Positions 48,063 through 57,818 of a stretch of DNA of 64,000 nucleotides are shown here, piece after piece. Both the position numbers and the translations under genes were made by a program. The stretch spans positions 186,001 to 250,000 of the forward strand of contig JAURCJ010000001.1 of assembly GCA_030828505.1 (NCBI GenBank), written 5' to 3'. This DNA is from Alphaproteobacteria bacterium (GTDB lineage Bacteria; Pseudomonadota; Alphaproteobacteria; TMED109). The notes beneath the pieces are model-generated. The model was not told the origin of the DNA. It saw only the letters and a program-made list of their open reading frames with translations, and ran no database searches. Every line of letters starts with the position of its first letter. Position 1 is the first letter of the stretch.

Positions 48063-50627
48063 CTATAAACTGTCCCAAATATTATCTAATTTATTTCTTT
48101 CAATGATAAAAGAATCATAATCTTTATTATCTAATTTTAGCTCCTTAGGCATTCTTACTTTTAGCGGATTAACCTGTTTATTTCTAAATATTATTTCATA
48201 ATGCAAATGAGGACCTGTAGACCTTCCAGTAGTTCCAACATACCCTATTATATCTCCTTGCTTAACTCTTTGCCCTTGTCGTATGTCTTTTGCAAAACGA
48301 GCTAAATGCGCATATGCAGTTTTATAATCTGAATTATGTCTAATACGGATATATTCGCCATAGCCACCGTTCCTCTTAGCATACTCAACTACTCCGTCAC
48401 CAGCTGCAAATACAGGAGTATTTCTAGGAGCAGCAAAATCTACACCCTTATGCATTTTTGTATAGCCAAGTATGGGATGTTTACGTTTACCAAATACTGA
48501 TGATATCCTAGCCCCGTCTAAAGGAGTTCTCATAAGAGCCTTTCTCGCGCTATTAGCCTCAGAGTCAAAATAATCAAAATAGTCCTTTTCATACTCATAT
48601 CTGTACAGGGGAAGTCTTTCTCCCCCTAATACTAAAACTGATCTTAAAACAGGGCCACTTCTTACTACTTCTCCAGATTTATTATTATGGATTTGATATA
48701 AAATCTCGAAAGCATCTCCTGATTTTATTTCTCTTTGAAAATCAACATCAAATGAATATATTTTCACTACTTCCATAAGAACAGATATAGGAAGCCCTGC
48801 TTTTTTTGCAGATATATATAAACTATTATTAATCTCACCTGATACTTTATGAAAAGTTACTATCACTGGTTCTTTATATTTATTTAAAATATAATTATTA
48901 TCGATCTTAAAAACTTCTAAAGACCTTACTTTATCTATATGTAAAGTAATACCCTCAACTAATTTAGAGTTTTCTTTATTTAAATAAAGTTTCATTTTAT
49001 TTCCAACTTTTATTTTTCTAGGATTAAACTCATTTTTTAATTTATTTATAAAACCAAAATTATCTCGCTCTGAAACATTAATACTTGAAAATGCATGAGA
49101 TAAAGTGTCTCCTTTTTTGAAAGTAAATATTTTAACATTATGTTTAAATGGTTTTACTAAACTGGAATTTTTCCACTCAGGTACAACTTTAACAATTCTC
49201 TTTCTTTGACTTAGGTTAGGCTTTACTAATTTAGCCAATTCAATTTTAGCTTCTGTAATATTAGACCGTTTAACATTATAAATATTCTTATCTAGAATAA
49301 CTAAATATCCATCATTTCTTTTTTTAGAAATAAAAAAACCTCGCATAGGTTTTGGTGCCTTATCCAATGCTACTATTAAAGAACTACCAGACCTTACTTG
49401 GTTCGGATTCATTTTTTTTGATAGAGAGTCAAGAGCCTTTATTATAGTCGATTTTTTTTCTCCTAAAGCTAATAACCTAGATATAAGAGTATCTCCTTTA
49501 ATAATTTTACCTTCAATTAAATTAGTTTTAAAATATAAATCATCTGTTTTTATTTCTTCTTCAAATTCTATATTTTTGTCTTTTATAATACTTTCATTAT
49601 CATTTCTTGCCTCAATTATTTTAGTGATTTTTAAACTAGAAATTATGGCTCTAGCTTTATTTGAGGTTAATTTTTGAGCTAAAAAATCACCATTTTGTAA
49701 TTTTTGAACTAAAACCATAGCATTATTGTCTATAGTGATAGAAAATGCTTTTACACTTTTATTTTTAGGAAATATTACTTCCGCATTATTACTGATTTTT
49801 TGAGGATCATAAACAGTTGAAAACGCATCCAGCGCTTCTCTGGCTTCTTTTTTAGTCCAATCAAATTCTCTTAATTGGCCTAAAATTATATCTTCACTAA
49901 ATTTTAAATTATTTTTTACTTCCTCCTCTTTAGTATTTATATTTATTATCTGTTGTGAGTTATCATTTATTCTAAAAACTCCAAAGCTATCTTTTTTTAT
50001 TACTATCGTTTTAGCGCTCATAGTTAAAATAATTTTATTTAAAAATACTCCTTCAGAATTAGCTATATAGTATAATTTAATAACATCATTAGGCTTTAAT
50101 TTACGTAAATCTAATTCCTCTGATACTAACTGAATTATATTCTGAATTTCATTAATATTAACTGCAGCATTTGATAGTAATTTAGTTAAATTATCTCCCT
50201 TTCTTACAATTATTTTATTAATACCAGGCTTAGGAATAAAGTTTTTTACGTTAAGTATTGCTCTTACTCTATCATTTAATAAACTATCACTAATTTTTGA
50301 AGAAATTATTTTATCATCTTTCCTCCAAGTTAGTACTGTTGTGTTTTTTTTTAAAGGTACAGATACAGCTATCAATGAATTAGAATTATTTAAAAAATAA
50401 AACTTTACTTTTTGACCTGTTGGTATTCTTTTTAAATCTAATTTTCTTTGTAATGAACCAATAAATAAATTCGAGTCAGTTTTATTTATTTTCATTTCTG
50501 AAAAAACTTTATAAAAGGTATCACCCTTTTTAAGTTTAATAGTTATAATATTCAAACTTTCTTCTGCAAAAGATGTGCCAAAAGTAAATAAAAATATAAA
50601 AAAAATGATATTGATAAGTTTAACCAA
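48063..50627 (-). CDS. M23 family metallopeptidase with several OapA/LysM-like units
   Basis: An 854-residue exported protein (signal peptide to about residue 21). The C-terminal LytM/M23 domain (about residues 710-805) has HKGVDFAAP and HLHYE zinc-ligand motifs intact, so it should cleave peptidoglycan cross-links. Directly before it, SLYISAKKAGLPISVLMEVVKIYSFDVDFQREIKSGDAFEILYQ resembles the domain preceding M23 in MepM. Upstream I see at least four KGD[TN]-type openings near residues 34, 140, 370 and 505, which look like OapA/LysM-like wall-binding units. The protein is about twice the usual length of alphaproteobacterial M23 proteins. Confidence 0.88.
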   Translation of the reverse strand: MVKLINIIFFIFLFTFGTSFAEESLNIITIKLKKGDTFYKVFSEMKINKTDSNLFIGSLQRKLDLKRIPTGQKVKFYFLNNSNSLIAVSVPLKKNTTVLTWRKDDKIISSKISDSLLNDRVRAILNVKNFIPKPGINKIIVRKGDNLTKLLSNAAVNINEIQNIIQLVSEELDLRKLKPNDVIKLYYIANSEGVFLNKIILTMSAKTIVIKKDSFGVFRINDNSQQIININTKEEEVKNNLKFSEDIILGQLREFDWTKKEAREALDAFSTVYDPQKISNNAEVIFPKNKSVKAFSITIDNNAMVLVQKLQNGDFLAQKLTSNKARAIISSLKITKIIEARNDNESIIKDKNIEFEEEIKTDDLYFKTNLIEGKIIKGDTLISRLLALGEKKSTIIKALDSLSKKMNPNQVRSGSSLIVALDKAPKPMRGFFISKKRNDGYLVILDKNIYNVKRSNITEAKIELAKLVKPNLSQRKRIVKVVPEWKNSSLVKPFKHNVKIFTFKKGDTLSHAFSSINVSERDNFGFINKLKNEFNPRKIKVGNKMKLYLNKENSKLVEGITLHIDKVRSLEVFKIDNNYILNKYKEPVIVTFHKVSGEINNSLYISAKKAGLPISVLMEVVKIYSFDVDFQREIKSGDAFEILYQIHNNKSGEVVRSGPVLRSVLVLGGERLPLYRYEYEKDYFDYFDSEANSARKALMRTPLDGARISSVFGKRKHPILGYTKMHKGVDFAAPRNTPVFAAGDGVVEYAKRNGGYGEYIRIRHNSDYKTAYAHLARFAKDIRQGQRVKQGDIIGYVGTTGRSTGPHLHYEIIFRNKQVNPLKVRMPKELKLDNKDYDSFIIERNKLDNIWDSL

Positions 50628-50694
50628 AAATATTTCCTAGGTCCATTTATTAATATTATGTAAATATCTACATCATTTAGTTAGCTATTAAAAC

Positions 50695-51666
50695 CTATAT
50701 TAATTTATTTGTAAGGTCCTTTATAGCTTTCACGAGCTGCTCTCTCATTGGGTTAGAATTTGCAGAATGTGCTCCTTCATCTACAATAATTAAATTACAA
50801 GTTTTCCATTTGATTGCGACTTCATAAGCGTTAGTAACAGGACATAGCAGATCATACCTACCTTGCACTATACTACCAAGAATTCCATTCAATTTATGAG
50901 CGTTTTTGATTAACTCATCTTTTTCTAAAAAAAAATTATTTTTTATATAATGCCACTCAAAAAATGGTGTATTTGGATCAGAAGTTGAATTAAAGAATAC
51001 TTTATCCTTAAATGATGAAGGGAAAATAAGATCACTACTTATTTGTGACAAAATAGATTCATAATAAGACCAAGCTAATGCTGCTGAATTAGATATATTT
51101 TTGTCTACAGACTCTAAACGCTTACCATATGCCTTAATTGGAGATTTTCTCTCTTCAACATCTAACAACCCTACCCACTTATTCCATAATTCAGGCCTGA
51201 AAGTCTTTGCAGCTTTTTCAAATGCCCAACTAACATTACTATCTGTCCCTAAAAAGACTGACCTTAATACAAGCCCTTCTACATATTCATTAAATTTTTC
51301 ACAATAAGCTAATCCTAGAGTAGATCCCCAACTACCTCCAACTATAGACCATTTTTTAATATTAAATTTTTTTCTTATGAATTCTATATCCGCTATTAAG
51401 CTTTGCGTGGTATTTTTGTATAAAGACCTTTTAGGTATAGATTTGCCTGCACCTCTTTGATCAAATAATATAACATTAGAATTTTCTAAATTAAATAATG
51501 ATCGATGATTATTTTGGCAACCACTGCCTGGTCCACCATGTAGAAAAATGAAAGGCACCCCTTTAGGGTTTCCTATTTTTTCAACATATACTTTATGACC
51601 ATCTCCTACTTCAAGAAAACATTTTTCATAGGGTTGTGGAAAATCTTTATTTTGTATCATAGACAT
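50695..51666 (-). CDS. pip: Proline iminopeptidase
   Basis: A 323-residue alpha/beta hydrolase that removes N-terminal proline from peptides. HGGPGSGCQNNH near residue 45 is the oxyanion region, FDQRGAGKS follows, and the nucleophile is in VGGSWGSTLGLAY. The C-terminal His is in DEGAHSAN. The ORF track begins at 51822 and adds a hydrophobic 52-residue extension that runs across the rpmE start; the Met at 51666 (or 51660) gives the normal family length and opening, so I use it. Confidence 0.93.
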   Translation of the reverse strand: MSMIQNKDFPQPYEKCFLEVGDGHKVYVEKIGNPKGVPFIFLHGGPGSGCQNNHRSLFNLENSNVILFDQRGAGKSIPKRSLYKNTTQSLIADIEFIRKKFNIKKWSIVGGSWGSTLGLAYCEKFNEYVEGLVLRSVFLGTDSNVSWAFEKAAKTFRPELWNKWVGLLDVEERKSPIKAYGKRLESVDKNISNSAALAWSYYESILSQISSDLIFPSSFKDKVFFNSTSDPNTPFFEWHYIKNNFFLEKDELIKNAHKLNGILGSIVQGRYDLLCPVTNAYEVAIKWKTCNLIIVDEGAHSANSNPMREQLVKAIKDLTNKLI

Positions 51667-51777
51667 TTTATACTTCCTTACTTGCATAAATATCAAAGTT
51701 CTAGTAAATAGTAATCTGTTTTTACACTTATTTAAATATGATAATAAGTAATATATAGAAATTAGGATAATTATATT

Positions 51778-51999
51778 ATGAAAAAAGATATACATCCAGA
51801 TTACCATGAAATAACAGTTCAAATGACTGATGGTACTGAATTTAAAACACGCTCTACTTATGGTAAGGCTGGAGATAAATTAAAACTTGATATAGATTCA
51901 AAATCTCATCCTGCGTGGACAGGTGGACCTGCTGTAGTCAGGGATGATGTTGGGCAAGTTGCTAAATTTAATAAAAGGTTTGCAGGCTTAAAAATTTAG
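51778..51999 (+). CDS. rpmE: 50S ribosomal protein L31
   Basis: A 73-residue ribosomal protein that bridges the two subunits. It opens [19 protein letters not shown] and contains HPAWTGG near residue 41, followed by RFAGLK, all L31 marks. It lacks the four zinc cysteines, as is usual for the cysteine-free form in alphaproteobacteria. AGGAT lies near the ATG. The stop overlaps the end of the convergent thioesterase gene by four bases. Confidence 0.95.
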   Translation: MKKDIHPDYHEITVQMTDGTEFKTRSTYGKAGDKLKLDIDSKSHPAWTGGPAVVRDDVGQVAKFNKRFAGLKI

Positions 52000-52448
52000 T
52001 TTTTATTTAATAATTTTTCACAAGCTTTATATATATTTTTAGGAATAGGTTCAATTTTCTTCTGATTAAATCTATTTACATAAACATGAACAAAAAAACC
52101 TACTGCACAAGGATCTTCCTCATCCTCTTTAAATATTCCTATTTCATATCTAATACTTGAATTTCCTAATTTTTTAATATTTATTCCTACATTTACCTTT
52201 TCTGGGTATTTTATTGATTTATAATATCTACATCTCGTTTCTGGAGTCACGCCAATAGAATCAGATTGTAGAGGATCAAAATTAGCATATTGAATTAAAA
52301 AGTAATTAACAGCAGTATCAAACATTGAATAATAAATATTATTATTTACATGACCATATATATCGTTATCACTCCACCTAGTATTATAATCATACCACCA
52401 TATATAATCTTTTCTTTCTGGCTGCATTGGAGGCCAAATATCTGACAT
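51996..52448 (-). CDS. Acyl-CoA thioesterase (4HBT hotdog family)
   Basis: A 150-residue single-hotdog protein. [29 protein letters not shown] near residue 23 holds the Asp-containing active-site motif (D-x-[DY]-x-H-x-N) of the 4-hydroxybenzoyl-CoA thioesterase group. It hydrolyses acyl-CoA; the chain preference is unknown. It follows the DUF1192 gene on the same strand after 15 bases. Confidence 0.87.
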   Translation of the reverse strand: MSDIWPPMQPERKDYIWWYDYNTRWSDNDIYGHVNNNIYYSMFDTAVNYFLIQYANFDPLQSDSIGVTPETRCRYYKSIKYPEKVNVGINIKKLGNSSIRYEIGIFKEDEEDPCAVGFFVHVYVNRFNQKKIEPIPKNIYKACEKLLNKN

Positions 52449-52463
52449 TTTAAATTACCTTTA

Positions 52464-52649
52464 CTATTTTTTGAAATATTCTTTTGCTAATTCCAAAGCT
52501 TTGGATTTATCATGTATAACATTTTCAACTCTAGTTATTTCCTGTTTTAAGATTTTAATATAATTTAATAATTCATCTACAGATAAGTCATCCAAATTAG
52601 ACCCTATTTCTTGAGCTTTTTTGGGTTCTATGATATCTTCATCATCCAT
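52464..52649 (-). CDS. DUF1192 family small protein
   Basis: A 61-residue acidic protein opening MDDEDIIEPKK, followed by IGSNLDDLSVDELLNYIKILKQEITRVE, the DUF1192 pattern with a predicted coiled-coil helix in its second half. Function unknown. It neighbours the quinone reductase and DUF1013 genes, as in many alphaproteobacteria. Confidence 0.88.
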   Translation of the reverse strand: MDDEDIIEPKKAQEIGSNLDDLSVDELLNYIKILKQEITRVENVIHDKSKALELAKEYFKK

Positions 52650-52716
52650 TATTTACACCTTTAGAATATATTTACTTCATATTTTATACAATGTTTATTA
52701 TAAATCTATTAATAAA

Positions 52717-52722
52717 AAAGGA
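52717..52722 (+). promoter_or_regulatory. Ribosome-binding site that fixes the quinone-reductase start
   Basis: AAAGGA lies nine bases before the ATG at 52732. It supports that start over the ORF-track start at 52621, which lies inside the divergent DUF1192 gene. Confidence 0.7.
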
Positions 52723-52731
52723 TTTAATATT

Positions 52732-53727
52732 ATGAATATACCTAAAGAAATTGATGTTGTGGAAATTGTTGAATTTGGAGGGCCTGAAAAACTAATAATA
52801 AATAAAAGAACTGCACCTAAAATTAACAGTAATGAATTATTAATTAAAGTAAAAGCAGCAGGAGTAAATCGTCCTGATATTATGCAAAGACAAGGACTAT
52901 ATCCACCTCCACCTGGTGCAAGCGATATTCCGGGCCTTGAAGTAGCTGGAGAAGTAGTTGCCATAAACTCAAATGAAAGTGATTTTAAAATTGGAGATAA
53001 AGTATGTGCATTGGTATCTGGAGGAGGTTATTCTTCTTATTGCGTTGCTCCGATCAAGCAAACATTACCTATCCCTAAAGGTTTATCCTTCATTGAAGCA
53101 GCTGCTATACCAGAAACTTTCTTTACTGTATGGGCAAATATATTCGATAAAGGGCAATTAAAAAAGAATGACAAAATTTTGATTCATGGTGGAGCAAGTG
53201 GAATTGGCACTACAGCGATACAATTAGCTAAAAGCTTTGGAGCTAAAGTATTTACTACAGTTGGTACTGATAAAAAATGTACCATAATGAAAAAGCTTGG
53301 TGCAGAGTTAGCCATTAACTATAATGATCATGATTTTGAAAAAATAATAAATGAATATACTAATAATGAAGGCGTAAACATTATATTAGATATAATTGGC
53401 GCAAATTATTTTAATAAAAATTTAAATATATTGTCAAAAAATGGAAAACTGCTAATTATAGCTTTTCAAGGAGGATATGAAAATAAATTAAACTTACTAC
53501 CAATTTTAACAAAATGGTTAACTATTACTGGTTCTACTTTAAGACCTCGTTCAATTGAAGAAAAAGGATTAATTGCAAAAAATTTATATAAAAAAGTATG
53601 GCCATTAATAGAAAAAAAAGTGGTATTACCTCAGATTTATGGTACTTACAACTTAAAAGATGCTAACAAAGCTCATACTTTAGTAGAATCTAGTCAACAT
53701 ATAGGAAAAATTATACTAACTATCTAA
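52732..53727 (+). CDS. NAD(P)H quinone oxidoreductase, PIG3 family
   Basis: A 331-residue medium-chain reductase. After MNIPKEIDVVEIVEFGGPEKL comes GVNRPDIMQRQGLYPPPPGASDIPGLEVAGEVV, the PIG3-type quinone reductase opening. The Rossmann site is LIHGGASGIGTTAIQLAKSFGAKV. No catalytic zinc ligands are seen. The ORF-track start at 52621 runs into DUF1192; the ATG at 52732 with AAAGGA nine bases upstream is correct. It leads into trcR 38 bases later and is paralogous to the gene at 10,975. Confidence 0.93.
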   Translation: MNIPKEIDVVEIVEFGGPEKLIINKRTAPKINSNELLIKVKAAGVNRPDIMQRQGLYPPPPGASDIPGLEVAGEVVAINSNESDFKIGDKVCALVSGGGYSSYCVAPIKQTLPIPKGLSFIEAAAIPETFFTVWANIFDKGQLKKNDKILIHGGASGIGTTAIQLAKSFGAKVFTTVGTDKKCTIMKKLGAELAINYNDHDFEKIINEYTNNEGVNIILDIIGANYFNKNLNILSKNGKLLIIAFQGGYENKLNLLPILTKWLTITGSTLRPRSIEEKGLIAKNLYKKVWPLIEKKVVLPQIYGTYNLKDANKAHTLVESSQHIGKIILTI

Positions 53728-53765
53728 ATTATGCGTTAATATGAATAAAAATTAGGAGATAAATT

Positions 53766-54461
53766 ATGACAATTCCTTTAATGCCGCAAGCAACTGCAGT
53801 TTGGCTTGTAGAAAATACATCACTATCTTTTCAACAAGTTGGTGACTTTTGTGGACTTCATGTTTTAGAAGTACAAGGTATAGCTGATGAAGAAGTAGCA
53901 TCAGGAATAAAGGGTAAAAATCCTATTACTAGTGGTGAACTGACTCTTGAAAATATACAAGAATGCGAGCAGGATAATAAAAAGTCACTTATTCTTGCTA
54001 AGTCAATCACTACAGTTTCATCAAAAAAGAAAAAATCTCCAAGATATACGCCATTATCTAGAAGACAAGACAGACCTAATGCAATATCTTGGGTTTTAAA
54101 ATTTCATCCTGAAATGTCTGATGGTCAAATTTCTAAATTAATTGGTACCACCAAGTCAACTATAAGCCAAATTAGAGAAAGAACTCACTGGAATATTTCA
54201 AATGTATCTCCAAAAGATCCAGTTATGCTAGGACTATGTAAACAAAACGATTTAGCTACGGCTATAGCAAAAGCTCGCAGAACAACTAGATGGAAAGAAA
54301 TGCAACAAAATTCAGAGATGAATAAAGATAGTAGTAGTGGTTCTGGAATAAAATATGGTCTAGTTAGAAAAGAAGATCATGTTGAAAAATTAGAATCTAA
54401 TCTTGAAAATGAAAATATTAATAACTTATTTGAAAACATTGCTAATTCCAAAGAAACATAA
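53766..54461 (+). CDS. trcR: Cell cycle transcriptional regulator TrcR (DUF1013)
   Basis: A 231-residue protein. MPQATAVWLVENTSLSFQQVGDFCGLHVLEVQGIADEEVA opens the DUF1013 domain, and the second helix-turn-helix-like part, HPEMSDGQISKLIGTTKSTISQIRERTHWN, lies near residues 117-147. TrcR is an alphaproteobacterial DNA-associated regulator linked to cell-cycle transcription. TTAGGAG lies just before the ATG. It is followed by hldE after 18 bases. Confidence 0.92.
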   Translation: MTIPLMPQATAVWLVENTSLSFQQVGDFCGLHVLEVQGIADEEVASGIKGKNPITSGELTLENIQECEQDNKKSLILAKSITTVSSKKKKSPRYTPLSRRQDRPNAISWVLKFHPEMSDGQISKLIGTTKSTISQIRERTHWNISNVSPKDPVMLGLCKQNDLATAIAKARRTTRWKEMQQNSEMNKDSSSGSGIKYGLVRKEDHVEKLESNLENENINNLFENIANSKET

Positions 54462-54479
54462 ATGGGCTTAAAGCATTAA

Positions 54480-55934
54480 ATGATAAACCAATCAAAACTT
54501 GAGCATATCATTACTAATATTCAGAGTAAAAAAGTTTTAGTTATAGGTGATATCATGCTCGATAAATATATTTTTGGATCTGTAAGTAGAATCTCTCCAG
54601 AAGCTCCCATCCCAATTATTAATATAGAAAATACTAAATTATTGGAAGGAGGGGCAGGTAATGTAATAAAAAATTTAAACTCATTAAATATAAAGACTTC
54701 TTTTATATCAATAATAGGTAATGATTTATCTGGAAAATTTTTAAAAACGCACTTTAAAAAGCTTAAAAATGTTGAATATGCTCTTTTACAAGACAATAAT
54801 AGAAAAACAACATTAAAAACCAGGTATATTGCTAATGGTCAACAACTATTTAGAACTGATGAGGAGACAGTATCTCCACTAAACGCTATTTTTAAAAAAA
54901 AGATTTTTCAATATTTTAAACTTTTTATAAAACAAGCAGATATTGTTATTTTTTCTGATTATGGTAAAGCAATATTTATAGAAGAAAATTTTTGCCAAAA
55001 GCTTATCAAATATGCAGCTAGAGCAAAGAAAAAAATTGTAGTTGACCCTAAAGGAGATAATTTTCAAAAATATAAAGGAGCATATTTCATTACTCCTAAT
55101 TCTAAAGAAGCCTTTAATGCTACACATATAGATCCCAGAGATAATAAATTAGCAGATAAGTGTGGAAAGTATATTATTAACAAGCAATGGGCACAAAATA
55201 TACTTTTAACAAGAGGTGAAAATGGCCTATCACTAATACTTAAAAATAATACTTATCATATAAAATCAAATGCTGAAGAAGTTTTTGATGTTACAGGAGC
55301 TGGAGATACTGTAATAGCATTATTTTCTGCAGCTTTATCTTTAACTAATAATAATGTTGAATCAGCACATTTTGCTAATTTAGGAGCTAGTATAGCTGTC
55401 AAAAAACTAGGTACTACTTCTGTAAGTCAAAGTGAAATATTGGAAGTTTCTAAAAACATTTTAAAAGCAAAAACACTTTCCTCTAGTAGTTTATTAGATA
55501 ACTTAAATAACTGGAGAGCAAATAAATATACTATTGGTTTTACAAATGGCTGCTTTGATTTAATGCATGCTGGTCATATAGATATGTTAAAAAAAGCATC
55601 TGAATCATGCGATAAACTTATTGTTGCAGTTAATAGTGATCAATCTATCAAGAGACTTAAAGGAGATAAAAGACCAATTTTAAATCTAGAAGCAAGAAAA
55701 AAGCTTTTACAATCTCTAGAAATGGTGGATTTTGTTATTAGCTTTAAAGAAGATACTCCGCTAGAATTAATAAAAAAAATTAAACCAAATATTCTTTATA
55801 AGGGAGCAGACTATAAAATTAATGAAATAGTAGGAGCTGATTTCATTAAAAAGAATGGTGGATCTGTAATAAGGATTGACCTCACAAAAAATCAAAGTAC
55901 TACTAAACTCATATCTATGATAAATAATAGTTGA
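54480..55934 (+). CDS. hldE: Bifunctional heptose 7-phosphate kinase/heptose 1-phosphate adenylyltransferase
   Basis: A 484-residue fusion making ADP-heptose for lipopolysaccharide core. The N-terminal PfkB-type kinase (about residues 1-320) has GGAGNVIKNL, with the catalytic base in DVTGAGDTVIA. The C-terminal nucleotidyltransferase (about residues 345-484) has FTNGCFDLMHAGHIDML, the HxGH motif. Its presence implies a heptose-containing LPS core or other heptosylated surface glycan. The other heptose genes (gmhA, gmhB, hldD) are not in the window. Confidence 0.95.
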   Translation: MINQSKLEHIITNIQSKKVLVIGDIMLDKYIFGSVSRISPEAPIPIINIENTKLLEGGAGNVIKNLNSLNIKTSFISIIGNDLSGKFLKTHFKKLKNVEYALLQDNNRKTTLKTRYIANGQQLFRTDEETVSPLNAIFKKKIFQYFKLFIKQADIVIFSDYGKAIFIEENFCQKLIKYAARAKKKIVVDPKGDNFQKYKGAYFITPNSKEAFNATHIDPRDNKLADKCGKYIINKQWAQNILLTRGENGLSLILKNNTYHIKSNAEEVFDVTGAGDTVIALFSAALSLTNNNVESAHFANLGASIAVKKLGTTSVSQSEILEVSKNILKAKTLSSSSLLDNLNNWRANKYTIGFTNGCFDLMHAGHIDMLKKASESCDKLIVAVNSDQSIKRLKGDKRPILNLEARKKLLQSLEMVDFVISFKEDTPLELIKKIKPNILYKGADYKINEIVGADFIKKNGGSVIRIDLTKNQSTTKLISMINNS

Positions 55935-55998
55935 TGGAAGATTAAAAATTAGTATTAAGAAAAATAATAGAGCGCCAGGACTTATAATTATTTATTTA

Positions 55999-56943
55999 AT
56001 GTTGATTATTTTTATATTCTTCATAATTTTATATTATTTATTTTATTTGAAAATTGAAAAATTAGCTGAAAACAAATTAATTACTATTCAAAATCAACTA
56101 CAGAAAAATAATATAATTTTTTCATGGAAAAATTTTGAGAAATCTGGCTTTCCCTATAGAGTCGTAAATAGACTAGACTCCGTTAAAATTAAAACTAACA
56201 ATATGGATATATTCTTAAAAAACTTAGATATAGTATATCAACCTTGGAACTTAAAGCATATACTTATAAAAACGACTGAAAAAATTGATATTTTATATCT
56301 AAATAATAACATTATTATTTTCCCGGATATATTAGGCTCAATAGTAATAAGAGAAGATAAAGAAAAAAGGGTATCGATTAATTTTGAAAAAATACATATC
56401 ATAATTGATGAATATATACATGAAATAAGTAAGCCTGAAGTCTATATCAGAGAGAAAAATAATAATAATTTAGAATATTCAATAAAAATTAAGGAACTGT
56501 TTTTTCTTCCTGTTTTTTCTGAAAAAAATTCAATAAGAAATTTATTGGTTAATGGAGAATTAATTAATTATAGAGAATTTAATTTTAATAACTTTTATAA
56601 TTGGTTTGCAAACCAAGGTGGAGTAGATGTTACCTTTTTTAATTTAAATATTAACCAAATATTAGTTAAAGGAAATGCTTTTCTGGGGATAGATGAGAAT
56701 TTAGATATACAGAGTTCTATATCTATAGAATCTGATGAATTAGATGACTTAATAATAATTTTAAAAAATGAAAATTTTCTAACTAAAAGATTGTTTGAAA
56801 CATTAAGTATAGTAATTAAAGCAATAGAAATTTCTTCTAATAATATTCCAAAATTTTCAATAAATATTCAAAATGGTTATCTTAGTTTTATGGGTATAAA
56901 AATAGTAAATATACCAAATTTTAAAGTATTAAATTCTAACTAA
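55999..56943 (+). CDS. DUF2125 family membrane-anchored protein
   Basis: A 314-residue protein with one N-terminal membrane helix (about residues 1-16) and a large periplasmic part. SGFPYRVVNRLDSVKI near residue 50 and the LDIVYQPWNLKHILIK stretch are the DUF2125 marks. The family is thought to be related to outer-envelope lipid or AsmA-like proteins, but function is unknown. The frame is open upstream without an ATG, GTG or TTG, so the ATG at 55999 is the best start. It converges with tyrA with a four-base overlap. Confidence 0.82.
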   Translation: MLIIFIFFIILYYLFYLKIEKLAENKLITIQNQLQKNNIIFSWKNFEKSGFPYRVVNRLDSVKIKTNNMDIFLKNLDIVYQPWNLKHILIKTTEKIDILYLNNNIIIFPDILGSIVIREDKEKRVSINFEKIHIIIDEYIHEISKPEVYIREKNNNNLEYSIKIKELFFLPVFSEKNSIRNLLVNGELINYREFNFNNFYNWFANQGGVDVTFFNLNINQILVKGNAFLGIDENLDIQSSISIESDELDDLIIILKNENFLTKRLFETLSIVIKAIEISSNNIPKFSINIQNGYLSFMGIKIVNIPNFKVLNSN

Positions 56944-57818
56944 TCTTGTTCTTCTGAAATTATTCCTTTTCTAATTTCTCTAGTCTTTGTAAACAGCTTC
57001 TCTAATGATTCTCCATCTTGCCATCTAATACTTTTTTGTAAGGCTGTTAAGTCTTCTATAAATCTACCTAGCATCTCTAAAACAGCCTCACTATTATTTA
57101 AAAAAACATCTCTCCACATTATTGGATCTGATGCAGCTATTCTAGTAAAATCTCTAAACCCTCCAGCAGAGTATTTTATAACTTCCGTTTTAAGTTGGTC
57201 TTCTAATTCTGTTACTGTACCTACGATGGAAAATGCTACTAAATGAGGTATATGAGATGTAATAGCTAGAACTCGATCATGATATTCCGCATCCATTATT
57301 GCTATCTTCATACCGGCTTTTTCCCACATAAATTTTACTTTATCTATAGATTTTTGAGGAGTGTCTTTATGAGGAGTAAGTATACACCATTTTCCATTAA
57401 AAAGTTCAGCAAAACCAGAATCAGGACCAGATTTTTCTGTTCCTGCTATAGGATGACCTGGAATAAAACTAACACCTAAAGGAAGTAATGGTTCAAGAGT
57501 ATCAACAAGTTTCTTTTTTATTGAACCCACATCAGTAATAATCACCCCCTTTTTTAAATAAGGTAAAATTTCGTTAATAATACCTTCCATCGCTCCAACA
57601 GGGACTCCTAAAATTATCAAATCTGCTTCTTTAACACAGTCCTCTATGTCATCATTTACTGTATCGACTATATTTAAATTTCTAATCTTTTCTCTTGTTT
57701 CTTCTCGTCTAGAAAAAGCAGAAGTTTTATTAGCTAATTTTTTTAATTTAAATACTTGAGCCAAAGATGAGTTTATTAAACCAAAACCTATGAACGAAAC
57801 TTTATTAAACTTTTCCAT
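56940..57818 (-). CDS. tyrA: Prephenate/arogenate dehydrogenase
   Basis: A 292-residue oxidoreductase of tyrosine synthesis. The N-terminal nucleotide site is SFIGFGLINSSLAQVF. DLIILGVPVGAM and ITDVGSIKK lead to the catalytic His in FIPGHPIAGTEKSGP near residue 120. KYSAGGFRDFTRIAASDPIMWRD near residue 215 is the family C-domain motif. NAD or NADP and prephenate or arogenate preference cannot be read. It overlaps the chorismate mutase gene by 14 bases and probably depends on its translation. Confidence 0.95.
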   Translation of the reverse strand: MEKFNKVSFIGFGLINSSLAQVFKLKKLANKTSAFSRREETREKIRNLNIVDTVNDDIEDCVKEADLIILGVPVGAMEGIINEILPYLKKGVIITDVGSIKKKLVDTLEPLLPLGVSFIPGHPIAGTEKSGPDSGFAELFNGKWCILTPHKDTPQKSIDKVKFMWEKAGMKIAIMDAEYHDRVLAITSHIPHLVAFSIVGTVTELEDQLKTEVIKYSAGGFRDFTRIAASDPIMWRDVFLNNSEAVLEMLGRFIEDLTALQKSIRWQDGESLEKLFTKTREIRKGIISEEQD

